Origin: Capitulum mitella
Taxonomy: Eukaryota; Arthropoda; Thecostraca; Pollicipedomorpha; Pollicipedidae
NCBI GenBank assembly: GCA_030062745.1
Contig: CP099839.1
Span: 10,228,118-10,292,117 of the forward strand
DNA length: 64,000 bases
Reading direction: 5' to 3'
Shown here: one piece after another, positions 1 through 25,700 of the stretch
How the letters are laid out: every line of letters begins with the position of its first letter
How positions within the stretch are numbered: position 1 is the stretch's first letter
The notes under the pieces: model-generated
The model's input: the letters and a program-made list of their open reading frames with translations, nothing else
What the model was told of the DNA's origin: nothing
The model's database searches: none
Made by a program: the position numbers and the translations under genes

Positions 1-1307
1 TAGTGTCGGAGCAAGAATTTGTGCAAAGATCTTGTATCATCGCTTCCAAGGTGAAGGCAACAACCGAATGGTCCGGATCACTGTGGCGCGATCCGGACCT
101 TGGAAACGACAGGGCCCCACTAATACCAGGCCTGTAAACTCTCCCAGTATTCAGCGCTGCGAATCACCGGATGTGGGTACGTGATTCCATCGCATGGCTG
201 CAGCCTCAGCTGTCAGTGTTTCACTTTCTGGCGGGAACATAATCTGAGTTACGTGCATAATGGCTGGGAGTCGGCTCATGCACTGGTGCGTGCGTCAGGT
301 GTTCCGTAGACTCATGTTCAGAAGAAATGTGATAGTCCCTTGGAGAGATTTGTTGCAGCTCAGTTGAGTTCAGTTTATTTACGAATTTTTCCACCGCGTG
401 GATTACTATTTCATTCTAGTCATTTTAGTGCAGCACACGCGCAGTAGTCGCACAGATAAAACTAAGCCCACACTGACAGCGTTAAGACGGGCGTGCTGCC
501 TGCCGTCGGTGCGGTGAGGTGTTTGTGGTCTCATGTTGTGGCAGGACGCGGAGTCTGGTCTATTAGCAAAGCGGTGAATCCGGAAAAACCGGTTCTGTTG
601 TCAATATTTTGAGATAGCGACTCGGTATGGTATCAAGCAAAGTGGACTTGAATCATGCCTGGAGGTTTCCGGAAATCATTTGGGGTCTCAGCCGGATTTT
701 AGGACATCTCTTTCCAGTCATCGTCCCACTTGCCACAGCACCAATATTAAATCAATCTGAAAAGTGGGAGGGTCCAGGTTCTCCCACATAATCTCCAATA
801 CCGGCTGAGGCAATGGGCTGAAATGCTAGAAGTACCCGATCGTTGGGGATTCGGAAAATTTGTCAGGCGATGAGAACCTAGTCCAACAATGTTTGTCTCC
901 ATTAAGGTGATGACATCGAATCTTAATTTGCCACTTTTGCAATGTCGCCATAAGCTGAGGCTTGGCCACTGTGGTCAACCTCTAGCCGCGGCTTGACCCC
1001 TGCGTTTTGACTTCTCGCTGGAGCGTGACCGCTGTGATCAGCCTCAATCTGGGGTTAAAGTTCTTGCGGACGGCTAGTCTTCTAAGCCTGCTAGTCTCAC
1101 ACGATACGCTGACGTTGTGGATCCCTGCAGCAGACCAGCCAACCTCACGCAATAAGCCGAATCCGATACGCCGCGGTCGGCCAGCCTCAGTAGGTCAGCA
1201 AGCCTCAGTAGGCCCTGGGGCAAGCCTGGCCTGAGTCACCACTGCCTGTTGGCTGATACCAGGCAGCCTCGAACAACCTTGGGGAGGCCTAATGATGGGC
1301 CCTCTGG
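1..1307. other. Spacer, no gene recognised
   Basis: I see no convincing exon, RNA gene or transposon terminus here. The only open frames are short and lack recognisable motifs. Base composition is mixed and becomes GC-rich towards the minisatellite that follows. Confidence 0.5.
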
Positions 1308-1776
1308 CCGTGGCTGGGCGGTACTGTTGATGATGCTGGCAGTGGCTGGGCCGTTGTGATTAGGCCGCTGTCCGTGGCTGGGCCGCTGTGATGAGGCCGC
1401 CGTCCGTGGCTGGTCCACTGTGATAAGGCCGCTGTCCGTGCCAGTGCCGCTGTGATGAGGCCGCTGTCAGTGGTTGGTCTGTTGTGATGAGGCCGCCGTC
1501 CGTGGCTGGGCCGCTGTGATAACGCCGCTGTCCGTGCCAGTTCCGCTGTGATGAGGCCGCCATCCGTGCCTGGTCCGCTGTGATGAGGCCGCTGTCCGTG
1601 CCAGTTCCGCTGTGATGAGGCCGCCGTCCGTGGTTGGGCCGCTGTGATGAGGCCGCCGTCCGTGGCTGGTCCGCTGTGATGAGGCCGCCGTCCGTGGCTG
1701 GGCCGCTGTGATGAGGCCGCCGTCCGTGGCTGGGCCGCTGTGATGAGGCCGCTGCCAGTGGCTGGGCCGTAGTCTC
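1308..1776. repeat. GC-rich 32-bp minisatellite
   Basis: About fourteen degenerate copies of a 32-bp unit lie head to tail. Each contains the core CTGTGATGAGGCCGC followed by CGTCCGTGGCTGG or a GTGCCAGT variant. Because 32 is not a multiple of three, each copy shifts frame. The long minus-strand open frames here (for example 1289-1861) are by-products of a repeat without stop codons, not genes. Confidence 0.9.
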
Positions 1777-4700
1777 GCTGGCTGAGGCGCGGCCGGCCTA
1801 TCGCCGGGGGCGGCCGGGACCAGCTGGCGCAACTCTCACCATTGCAAGCCGGTGTGGACATCGAGCGCCGGCCGCTGAGGAGACACGCGCCGCCGCGCGG
1901 ACCGCCGCCCCAGCCAGCGCCACCCAGTCAGTCGGTGGGGAATTCCCACGCACAGACCGTCAGTCTCTGACGATTTGGGCGGCGGCGACCGTGGCAGCTG
2001 ATCAGACGGCGGCGATTGGGTAATGGCGGAATTGAGCGGCCGGCGAGTTTCGTCACGAGCAGCGAGGTTCCGTGAGCTGGCGGCCCTGCGGCGCCTCTCT
2101 CCAGGATCCGATCGACCCTGACCTGACGTCCGTTGAGCGCCGGGCGGAGACCTGGCCGATACCGCCCTCGCCGAGTATTCATCATCACACGGGCAGCGAG
2201 AGATGAGCGCGGTGGACCGGCGGGGCTTGAAATTACCTCCGGTTGGACGGAAGCTTTGTCTAACGCTCTCCGTGAGATGCGATCCTGCCTTGGAGACGCG
2301 CCAGTCGATGCACCAAACAGGACGACGATTTCTCAATCGGCTCCTGTTGACCCCAATGCAAGACGTCCGAACGTCACGCCTCTGAACCGCGACCTTGACC
2401 CAAGTCGGCGCGTCAACAGCCGTGAAATCCCCGATAAAGAGCATTGTTTACCGCCTGTACGCAGAAGGCCCGGAGGCCGGGGAACTCCGCCTACGTCGCC
2501 GGGGACAACAAGCGCGAACAGTCCGCCGGCACGTCCATGCGGCCACGAGGCCACGCTCGTCCGCTCGCGGGACTCGGTTGCAACATCCGGCCGCTTGCAG
2601 ATGCGCCGAGGCCGTGCCGGGAGCACCAGCGGTCGACCGGCGCCGTTAAGGCCCGACTGGGCCGAGGACGCAATGATCTCCGCTTCCATGTTGAGCTAGA
2701 GGCCGGTGCTGACCCCCTGCGTCCGCCGCGCAAGAAACGACCCGTCCAGTGAAGCGTGGAGGATCCGCAGCCTTCGCACCGAGCCGCGGCGCGAATGTCT
2801 AGGTCGCCAGCTGACAACGTCCCACTCGGTGAACAGGAGTCCGGGTTTGTTTGAGTTCGACCGCCTCGGCGTAGAAGTCTGTTTGGTTGATTTCGGCCCC
2901 AGGACAAAATGTGTCGAACTATATTCCTACCTCAGTTGTCATTAATTCATCCGGCTGCGGCATACAGCGGCAACGTACGCTAACGTTAACGTCGCGATCA
3001 GAAACGCTGACCCAACATACTGCGCCGCAAAACCAGCAGACTCACGGCGCAGCGAAGACGCCCGAGCCGGCGCCGAGAATCCAGGTCACTTTCTTCACGG
3101 CGCGGCGCGGTCGAGGAGCGCGACAAGGACCAGATCAGCAGTTCACTTTCGATGTCGCCGCTCTGCCGAGAGACTCTCCTGAAGGGAGCCGGGAAGCGCA
3201 GGCGTTCGGAGTCGGTTCGTTACCGAGTGCGTGACGCTCACATCTGTCTGATAAATGAAGCAGGAGAACACCGGGCGCGCTGGCCGGAGCGGTGACGGAA
3301 ATTTCACTTTCGACGTGCGATCGTCAGATACTGAGATGAGCAGCCGAGCGTAAGAAGTTATAGCATTCAGCTTATATGAACTGGTGGGGGAGCAGCAGTT
3401 GGCGCGCTGAACACTTTCTCCGGTCAGCTGACTGCTCTCTGTTCGGGTAGGATATGGATATCTACAAATGATGATGTTGCATCCATCTCCCGGTTCTGAA
3501 CCCCGCAAAGTTTGCGCATTTAGAAACGCAGGTTACAAGCCATGCAATGGACCCGGTTTCCATTGCTGGACGGAAAATCTTTAGAGTCCGCGAAAGAGCT
3601 ATTCGACAACATTTGCAGCAGAAGCGCAAAGAAAACGATTGGGAAGGAAACGACTATAGCATGCTAGGGCAGCTCTACGTGTTTGAAACTGTCTGTAGCA
3701 TGATGACTTACGTTTTGCAATGTATCTCATGATGTGACCACTGCGGCTGGAGACTAATCGATAAATTGACTCTTATTATCAGCTTTGGTCGTTACAAAAT
3801 TCTGGAGATGTTCTCGCCAGACACATTCCACTTGTACGCCCCTGTGCGACTGTTTCACAGGTCTGTTGCAGCGTTGTGCCGTACTAGGAGCTACAGCTTG
3901 TACTGCCGACCATCGTGAATTGAAAATCGCATCGGATCTTTCTTTCATTTTTCTTAAATCAGTCTCAAGCCAAATATCGACGTTATCCATTTCGCTCCTT
4001 AGTTGTACACTTGGATCTCGGACCAAACTTCACGTCCTCGTTCAGAGAAACCCTACCGCAGTCATAGAGCCGATCTGCTCAGCTGTCACCGTCATGCACG
4101 CGTAATTTTCTTTTCCCAGCCGTGGGAGGCGTAGCCATTGTTGGAAGGAGTGTCTGGTCTCGTGTAGCCAAAAAGACACAACGGCCTGACCCATTTCGGG
4201 AATTCGGCCCTGTCTGGCCGGAATAGGCTGTTTTGTTTCATTTTGTCGGTCTCTGCGGTACGTTTTCGACTAAATTATGCGCATGTCTTTTTTGTATTAT
4301 TGGAATTACAGTCGCAACACTTCTTTCACCTTTTCTTTTCGGATTTGACTCATCAAAACACGTTTAAGATAACTTAAAAGTACCCATTCAAACAATGCAG
4401 AAACAAGGAGGGGCTCATAAGCATACTTTGCTGTCGATGTTATCTGGTGTGCTTCAAGACATGGAAACGAATGTTAAACTTCACCCGGAATGCAGTATGA
4501 CTGCGAATTAGCTCACAGCAACGGCAAAAGCCCAAAGTGACGGCTGTCTAAAGTCTCAATGTCTCATTCAGATAAACCAAATCGATAGTTCGAATGGGAA
4601 ACCTCTGGCCTTCCTGTTCTGGTTGGACGCGTTTGAGTCGATTCGGCCTTCAATTCTCGGCCCAGGAGTGAGTTCGTAACTCGCTAACGCTACGCTACCA

Positions 4701-5178
4701 CGCAACGGAGCATCCTTGATAGCACGTTAAACTTTCGCTACCAGGGGAACTCAGGGTCTGTACTGAACGGCCCCTGATTGGCACGGGCCCTGATCCCAAA
4801 GATCTCCTTTGTAAATCGTTGTGATCCAATTATTACTACAAATCAAAGAAAAAATGAGTATGGGATTTGCCACAGAACAGCGCCCAGGTACTGAAGGCTA
4901 CCAACTCTTTGTTTCGTGCAGGGAAAACGAGATATGAGTCAGCCTGGAGTACGAACACGCTGACCTGCTAGCCCGGAGCCCGGGCTTGCAGCTTTCACTG
5001 CCCTGAAAACGATCCGTCAGCTGAGATTCCGCGGCCGCCGCGCTTCGGCCGAATATTTCGCCCGACTGAAGCCGCTCCGGGTCACTAACGAATCAGCGGA
5101 ACAGGAAGCGGCCGACCCTGCCAGACTGCACGCCGTCCACAGCACTACTCCCTGACCTGAGGCCTCGCTGCCGCAGAC
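1777..5178. other. Spacer upstream of the protease gene
   Basis: The 1780-3300 part is GC-rich and open in several frames on both strands, but no frame shows a domain, a signal peptide or a convincing splice pattern. From 3300 to 4980 the sequence is AT-richer and featureless. The promoter and 5' UTR of the protease must lie near the right end, but I see no clear TATA box or initiator. Confidence 0.45.
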
Positions 5179-17882
<12,704 letters not shown>

Positions 17883-19574
17883 ACGGACGGCTCCGCACGC
17901 CGAAAGCGGCAGAACACGTCTTCCCCGGCCTAGCCCGGGACGAGCGACAGCGACGCGCCCGGGATGAAGTGTCGACCCCGGCCGAGAGTAGCAGTATCCA
18001 GTCACGAACAGTCATACTCAACCCGCGCGCGGGAGGCGCTGATTCACAGCCGACGTCGCCGGAGGGACGGACCCGCGGCGAGCACGACTTGAAGAACTAC
18101 CTCGCTCCGGTTCCCAGCGGCGAGATACAGGCAGCCTGGACCCGGCAGACCCCGGCTCCGTCCGTCAGAAGCCGGCAGCTCCACCTGCGCCTACAGCGTG
18201 GTCCAGCGGACAGACGGCGGCCGTCTGACCGGCCGGCCGGCCCGTCCGGCGCGGCAACAGTGATCTCTGGAGACGGCTGTGTCACTCCGGCACAGCCGCC
18301 GGCCGTGCACGGGGCGCTGGGCCCAGACCGGCCGGGCGAGACGCGGCCACGCCGGTCACGACCCAGTCGCGCTGGCAAGGCGGTGGACGCGGCAGGCCTG
18401 GCGGCCGGCCGCTGCAGAACGCGCCGGAGCCGGAGCCGGAGCCGGGGCCGGCACGACAGAGCCCGCGTGCGATGTGGGACGGGAAAACACAGGTTCCAGC
18501 CAGTGTCGTGTCGGCGGCGCCAGTGTCCGGTATGATCGTGACCGGAACGCTTACGCTGTACCCGCGGCATGAGTAGCGGTGGCACGTTGTTTAGGGCAGA
18601 CTGCATGTGTTATACTCGTGTTAACATGGCCATACGACGTTTGGATTCCGATGTCCGACCCACTTCTCAGCGTGCAACAAGTGACCAAGAATCCACCTCA
18701 TAGTGCATTCATAACAAAAGGTTAACAAAAACATTTGTTTTACCCCGACCTTTACTCCGTACTGATGTGTGTATGGTAAATGTATGACCGTTATAAACCA
18801 TATTACCACGCAATAGCGTTGTGTTCGTGTTCTCGCTGTGCCTTATGTTGAGGCCTCCTCTGAGCGGAACCGTCTCATGCTTTGGACACGTACGTCATTG
18901 CGACGGAAATCAATGATCTCTGATTTCCTGTGATCTTTTTCACCGCGCGCCACCGCTCCGACTGCGAGACAAAAACAGCTGGGGCTTTGTCGTCTGGTTC
19001 CCACGGGCGGCCGGTAAGTAATTCTCCCTCCGCTGCCGCGTCGCGTCTGATTGTGGCGGCACGTCAACACCATCGATCAGGCGGGAATCTAATCACGGCA
19101 GCCACGCTGTCAGCGGCGGGCCGGCGACGCGTGCCAGGCGACCCTCGCCGGCCGGCCGCCCGCCGCCGCCCGCCGGACCCTGCAACAGTTGCGCGCCGCC
19201 CGTGACTCACCGGCGACCGTCACGGGCCGGGACGCGGCGGCCGGCTGCGCCGCCGAGTCGGTAACGGCCGCCGACCGTCCTGCCGCCGGCCGGGGGGGGG
19301 GGGCGGGAGTCGGGGGCCGGGGGAGGGGCGCTGCACGCCACTTTGATCGGGTTCGGTGGTGGCGCGTGCGGTCGGCTGGCGCCGACCGGCCGGCCGGGCG
19401 GCCCGCTGTTGGCGAGCGGCCGGCCAGTGACGTGCCACCGCCGCCGCCGCCGCCGCCGCCGCAGTCGCAGCCGGGCCGGACGGCGGCGCGGCCGGCGCAC
19501 CTGGCGAGCGCGCGCCGCCGCGACGCAGCCGACGCTGCCGACGATCGCCACTGTCGCGCCGGACGGCGGCCGGG
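17883..19574. other. Protease 3' flank and nucleoredoxin upstream region
   Basis: The first several hundred bases should include the protease 3' UTR, but I find no AATAAA. From about 19000 to 19570 the sequence is very GC- and CpG-rich, including a CCG triplet run at 19436-19463. That is the usual look of a housekeeping-type promoter for the gene starting at 19575. No TATA box is evident. Confidence 0.5.
19292..19328 (+). promoter_or_regulatory. G-quadruplex-type motif upstream of nucleoredoxin
   Basis: A run of twelve G is followed at short spacing by GGG, GGGGG, GGGGG and GGGG, separated by loops of one to four bases. This satisfies the usual four-tract quadruplex rule and lies about 250 bases upstream of the start codon. 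A regulatory role is inference. Confidence 0.6.
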
Positions 19575-19739
19575 ATGGCGGCGCGCTGCGGCCCGCTGCT
19601 GGCGGCGCTGACCGGGCCGCGTGGCCAGCGGGCCGACCTCTCCGGCCGCGCCGACGGCGTGCTGGGCGTGCTGTTCGCCGGCAAGTGGTGCGGACCGTGT
19701 GAGGAGTTTGTCGGCGTGCTGAAGCGCTGTTACAGCCAG
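19575..19739 (+). CDS. NXN: Nucleoredoxin exon 1: start and CGPC site
   Basis: The ATG sits in a strong context (CCGGGATGG). The 55-codon exon ends in phase 0 before GTGGGT and contains LFAGKWCGPCEEF, a canonical thioredoxin active-site strand and helix start. The flanking sequence is too GC-rich to define the 5' UTR by eye. Confidence 0.88.
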
Positions 19740-22700
19740 GTGGGTGGCGGCCGCGGCCGGCGGGACCGGTCCGGTAGCTGCCTGGCGTCCGGTGTCTGTG
19801 CTGCCAGAGGCCCCGGCCCGGGCGGACCCGCTCAGTGGCGCAGGCAGCGGTCGACGGCGGGGTGGTGTGCTGTGTCAGCCGACGGGTGGCTGGCAGGCAG
19901 CCCGAAAGGAGGACTGTCGAGTGCCTTTGTTTTGTCTCCGTCTTCCGTCCTTTGTTTGTTGTTGGAGAGATGATGCTTTCGTTACGGGCGATAAATGAAA
20001 CTCTAAGCCGGTGAATCTCGACTCAAAGGCGCTTCTGTGTTAGACTTCACTGTCATTGAGACTCATGGCTGTGGGTTAAGGACATTTGACGACGTCCAAG
20101 TCTAAAATATTGCCTTTCATCTCACCGGCAGTTAGAATTTAGCTGACGTTTGCACTATAGCTCCCGTCGAGAAATCGGTGAATGCTTCTCAGTAGCTGCT
20201 TCTACGAGGAGTGAGCGGGGTGTAGATTCCAGCAGGAGCCCGTCGACCTTGGGTTTACCGTGGTCATAAACGTATGTCTCGCTGCCAGCTGACTATTTTG
20301 CTCAAGTTGGAAAGGGACAACAGACACTGTCAAATGGACGGGATGCGCGAAGGTAATTCATGAGAGGTTTGAGGTCCTGCAAATTGTCCTGGGACCGTTT
20401 TGCCGACAAACGTGCAGTAATTCTCCCTCTGCAAAATCGATTCATGCTCTGACGAGTCCTAGTCAGCCGAAGATAGCAGAACAAACAGCACGCTATCAAG
20501 CGTCAACATCCTCCTTGTCAACATGTCCTAGCCGTTCTTCCCTATTGTATGGTGTAATGACGACGTGCGCCAATCGCAGGTGAGGGAGCGAGGGGAGAAG
20601 TTCGAGGTGGTCTTCGTCTCGGCCGACAAAGAAAAGGAGGACTTTGAACGGCTCTCGGAGGCCATGCCGTGGTGGAGAATCGATTTCGACGACTACCTGA
20701 CGCTGGTGAGTGCATCAGATGCCGCCTGCCTGTCGTGTGTTGTCGCAAGCCTCGGGAGTGCACCAAAAATCGTCGTACGAAAAGCCATTGCACATGGGCT
20801 TAAAGCCGTCGTCATTGCGGCACTGAACGAGGTGTCCGAAGTAGGGCAACTGCTTGCAGAGGTTAAAAGAGGTGGCACGATGCTCCTCCCAAGGAGAAGA
20901 ACCTGACTTCAAAAATCTTTGAGACCCAGCGGTCTGCTAAATGTTTTGTATAAAATATTGACAAAAACATCGACCTTTCGTCTACAGGAATGCAATAATT
21001 GGTTAGCAAACGGGCACCAGACTAGCTGTCTCATGGGATGACATCATTCAAAGCAAAAGGTTGATCTTCGATGTAAGCAAACGGGCAGAGGAGTGAAGAT
21101 ATCCAGGAACGTTGCTTTTCTGTCGTTGGAAAAAAAAACTAACGATTCGGTTGGTTTGTAGGCACTGTATGAAAAGAGTAATTCGGTGGTTTGGACATGG
21201 GCGAACTACTCACAAGTCGTTAAATGCCAGGTACGATGCAATGGGCAGCCATTATTTATCCCGTGTCCTCATCCACATAAATGATCATTCGTCCAATCCG
21301 TATCTCATACACTCGAGGACTGGATTAAAGCAGTCTCCTCAGTTGTAGCCTGTTCTTAGCAGCTAAAATCAGGAAACTGGAGTCCCGCCTTCCCCCATGG
21401 TTCGGTCGCGAGTTAACGTGGAAAATGGTATGTTTTGCTATCTAAAACACTTCAACAACTAACCACTTAATGTCCATCCTGGAGAAAGCAAGCATACATG
21501 ACATTAAAAAAAGAACTGACGAAGTTACTTACTTACTTACTTCATTGCTTCATTCGAAATAACGATCTGTCGTAAACAACCAGAAGCCTTAATTTGCCTG
21601 ACCGAAAAGTACAGGTTGGTAGACCTAATGGCACAGGCACGTAGCCAGGATTATCCTCAGGGAGAGGGCCAAATGCCATATTTTGTCACATACCGCTGGC
21701 ATATGACGAAATTTATAACAAAAGCAATAGTTTTAATTAACTGGCCTCATATTTAACCCACAGGAATACATATAATGCTTCCTTTTGCAACATACATATG
21801 ATCACTGTTCCGTATTCGTGCGAAATCGCTATACATTTAGTGAAGACCGCTTGGCTCAGGAAGGGGGGGGGGTCATGGCGCCATGCCCCCCCATTTGCTA
21901 CGTCCCTGAGATGGCATGGCTTAAACAGTTCTTGAACGATGTGCACAGGTCCAAATGGAAGGAGGTAATAGACTGCGGCCTGCGGTTTGCAAACCGTAAT
22001 AACGGAAAAATATTGGTAGGTGGATAACCTTGCTGGGTAGCAGCCTGTCGTATCCCACTGCAATACTGTGGAGTGAATAGGATCGCGCGCTTCAGCAAGA
22101 CAGATCAAGGGACTGGCGTGAGTTGGATGTATTAACACATTTCAAGAATACGAGGAGAGCAGTGACGTGGGGCTATCTGTACATCTGCGAAATATCATGG
22201 GGCTGCGCCGGAGAAGACTCGGCAGAAATGGGAAATGGATTTTGGCTGGAAATGAAACGGGCACTTGGGACCACATATGTAGTTTTCCGCTTGAAAGACA
22301 AATAGTTTTGGGCTTAGATGGGTACAGCTCCGCATTATCTGCCACATTTTACCAACAAACCACTGTTTGGTACTGTACCACGTCAAGGGCCGTGACGCTT
22401 GTGACTGTGACCGGACTTGTCTTGGTTACTTCTGAGAAGTAATGTGGGGCTACAAAGCTACGTTCATCAGGCGTGCCCAGGTGTCGTTGAGAGAGACCCG
22501 TGCCGCGGCGGCTGGAGTGCTGGAGTTCCTTAGATGTAGGTTGGCAGGCACCCGGCGAGCATTCGCGTTCAGAGCGGCGTCATCTTGGAGCGCTCTGCCT
22601 CCTGGTACCGGCCCCTCCATGCAGCTGTCGTGTAACTGCGTGTCGCTGAAGACGTGCCCATTGTGTGGTAATGATCTGGACTTCATCTACCACTATATTC

Positions 22701-25700
22701 TGTCTCCCGGAAACATTTTTTGGAATTTATCAATGCCCTGAGCTTGTATTTCATTAGCTCATTGACTGTATGTACCATTGACTAGATTCGTAATAACCAC
22801 TGCGTGGATAAATCCTTGTATACGACTATGACTGTGACTGTAACTATGACTATGACAAAGAGTGTTTTCTTGAGAAGCGTCTTAAAAGGTGTATGACCAA
22901 GGACCAGGCACAGGTAATAGGTATATGAGAGGACCAGGGACAGGCTCCAAAGACATCCACGCAAACCTGCATCTTACGGGGAAAGCAATGCATTTGATAA
23001 CGTCGATATGAACATATTAGACCATTTCACAAACCTTACGTCCATATAATGCGATTTCAGGGACGTTTTGGACCGGTCCGCGACTTTACTTCAAGAGCAT
23101 GTCTTAAAATGTTACCTATCGCGGATATTGCCCTGGGGCGGATCAAGGGAACTCTTACTTGGGGCCCATATGTCACACCAGGCACCACGGTACCGTTCTT
23201 GGCACTATGAACAAAAGTGATAAATACTGAAGAAAAATTATTTCCCCTTCTATTCAGACTCCTGGCGCCGTCTATGGTGGCTACGTTTTCTGTGAAAATA
23301 CGTGTCGGGTAACAATAGCTGTTTTTAATAGCTGTTTTTAATTCATTTTACACCCTCAACCGGTAAGAATATTCGGGCAGGCCGGTAACAAACACTCCTC
23401 CCCCATGCGGGGTTCCTGGCTACGCCACTGATGTATGTCGTGATCTATGTCATGCCAACATAGACTCCCAGACCACGGGCGTATGCAGTCATAATACACA
23501 CACCGATATAAACACTTTCGCATGCACTACAAACCATGCAGACGCAAGCTCTCCTGGCATGGTATACATTACGACATACATCAGAGGCGTAAGGCGTATT
23601 CTTCGCCCCTGGTACTGCAGTTGTTGGCATATTTCTATTTTTGTGCTCTAAAATATAGAACAATGCTACAATGGCTCATTCCGGATCCATTCAGATGGCT
23701 AAAATTCGCAAAGTGCAAAAAAAACCATCGCAAATTACCTTTCCTTGTATAGTCCATGGATTTGCCATTGGTAAGTGTGTAAAGATATTTTTATCTTAAA
23801 TGTTTTCGACCCTTAGGTCTCATTTCCATTCATTCTTAAGAACCTTCTACCAACCATATCCGATCCAATGGCGTCCAATAAACATGCTACAAAACTCCCT
23901 TTCTTGTATTTATTAGAGCTTTTTCGGCTTTTTAAGCACGTAGAGTTGCACATTAGGTCAGAAGGATCCGTTCGAGCCGTCTTGTGACAAAATCGGGCGA
24001 TTATTTCGCGAGATATGAAGGGGGCCGAATAGGCCCGCCAGCGAAATTTGGCTATAAAATCTAGGCCCCTGAACAAGGTTGATGTTTGTTATGGTTCCAT
24101 AGCTGCTGCAACATTCATCACGCGCATGAAACAATACACGTACGCAATGCCATAAATTAAGCTGAAAAATCTGAGGTGATATCAAAACCTGGTGAAATCG
24201 TAAATACTTTCAAGGAGGTGCCAAATATTTGGCGCGAAACATCTGGCACAACCGTTGTTATGACGTGGGAAGCTATTTTTACCGACATGGGAATCGCAAA
24301 TATACATGAATTTGTGTTTTTATCAGTGTTAGGAGCTCATCCAGGTGGCCACTCGAATGTAGCAAACTTCCGTGTTCACGCCTCGACCCGACTTTGCCGC
24401 TTACCCCTCGACCCAACTCCAACGTTCACTCCTCGGCCCGGCTTCACCGTCCACCCCTCGACCCGACTTCAAGCGTGCTCGTCCTGCCTGCAGAGAGCCC
24501 GTGAAGTGGCTCCAGCCGACTCCCCCGTCACGCCGCACCAGACAGCCCGCCGCCCTCGGAGGCCGGGGAGATTGGCAGTCTGCTGCCCACGCTCGCGCCG
24601 CCCCAGTCCGCTCCTCACCGGCAGGAAGCGCTCAGCGCCGTTGCCAGGGCCGCCCAGCGGTGGCCGCCGGCCGCCGCCGGTCGTAAAGCGGCAATTGGTG
24701 CGCCGCTCTGGCCGGCGGCGAGACGACGGCTGCGGCGAGCTCCGGCCGGCCCGCTGCATCGACGGGATCGATGGCTATGGCCCTCTTGACGCCCCCGCCG
24801 GCACGAGGACTGCCGGACGGGAAAATTGGGAGGACTGCTAGCGGGAGAAGTTGTGAGGACTGCGGGTCGGAGAAGCTTTGGGGACTGATGGATTAAGAAG
24901 CTGCGATACCTGCGGCTGAAGGGGCTGGGAGAACTGACGGCTAGATGACGTGTGAGAAGTGCCGGCCGGAGGAGCTGTTAGACTGCCGGCTGGAAGAGGA
25001 GGAGCTGTGGGACTGCTGGCTGAGGAAAGACAAAAAGACAAAAAGACCGACTCAAACAGCCATGACCAGAGGAGGAGCTATGACAATCGTTGACTGGTAG
25101 AGGAAATGGAAGGATCGCTGACTGTAGGACATACCACAACACTGTTTGGACCAGAAGCATTGAGAACGCCGACTAGAAGACGAGGCGAAGAGATTGTCGA
25201 CTGGAACCGTGAGGACGGAAGATCAGAGGAGATAATGCAAGAATTGCCGACCGGAGGAGGAGCCGTAGTGATAGTGCCGCTGAAGCAGAAGCTGTAACAG
25301 TAGTGCCGCCGGAGGAAGAGGAGCTGTAGGTTTCTTTTTGTCCGAGTAAGGTCTTTGAAGACTGCCGCTGAGGGAGATTTGCAGATTTTCCATTTTTTTC
25401 GAACACTGACGTTGATCTTTGCACGGTTGACTGCAATATGCGCACAGCTTCCGAGTCGCTCAGTTAAGTCGAGCGGAACTTGAAAGCTGAGCTGGTTCTT
25501 TGTTTCACTGTGATCGTTTAACGAACGACGTCTGCCTCACTTCCGGCAAATCGGGCAGTAACAACCTCAGTCGGGGACCGGTGGCACACAGCTGCCGACG
25601 GAAACTGGCTGGGCCAGCCCCGGCTGCGGGAGGGTTGGGCCGACCCCGGGCTTGTGGCGGCTGCTGCCGTTCCAGGGCCGCCCAGCCCAGCCGGCCCGCG

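Noticed and set aside
1289..1861. Minus-strand open frames of up to 190 codons rich in repeated Gly, Ala and His.
   Set aside because: They are translations of the 32-bp minisatellite, which lacks stops in several frames; the unit length breaks any periodic protein.
1836..2699. Overlapping open frames of 202 codons (minus) and 188 codons (plus).
   Set aside because: GC-rich sequence is open on both strands here; the products are Arg/Pro-rich without any motif, and no splice pattern supports either.
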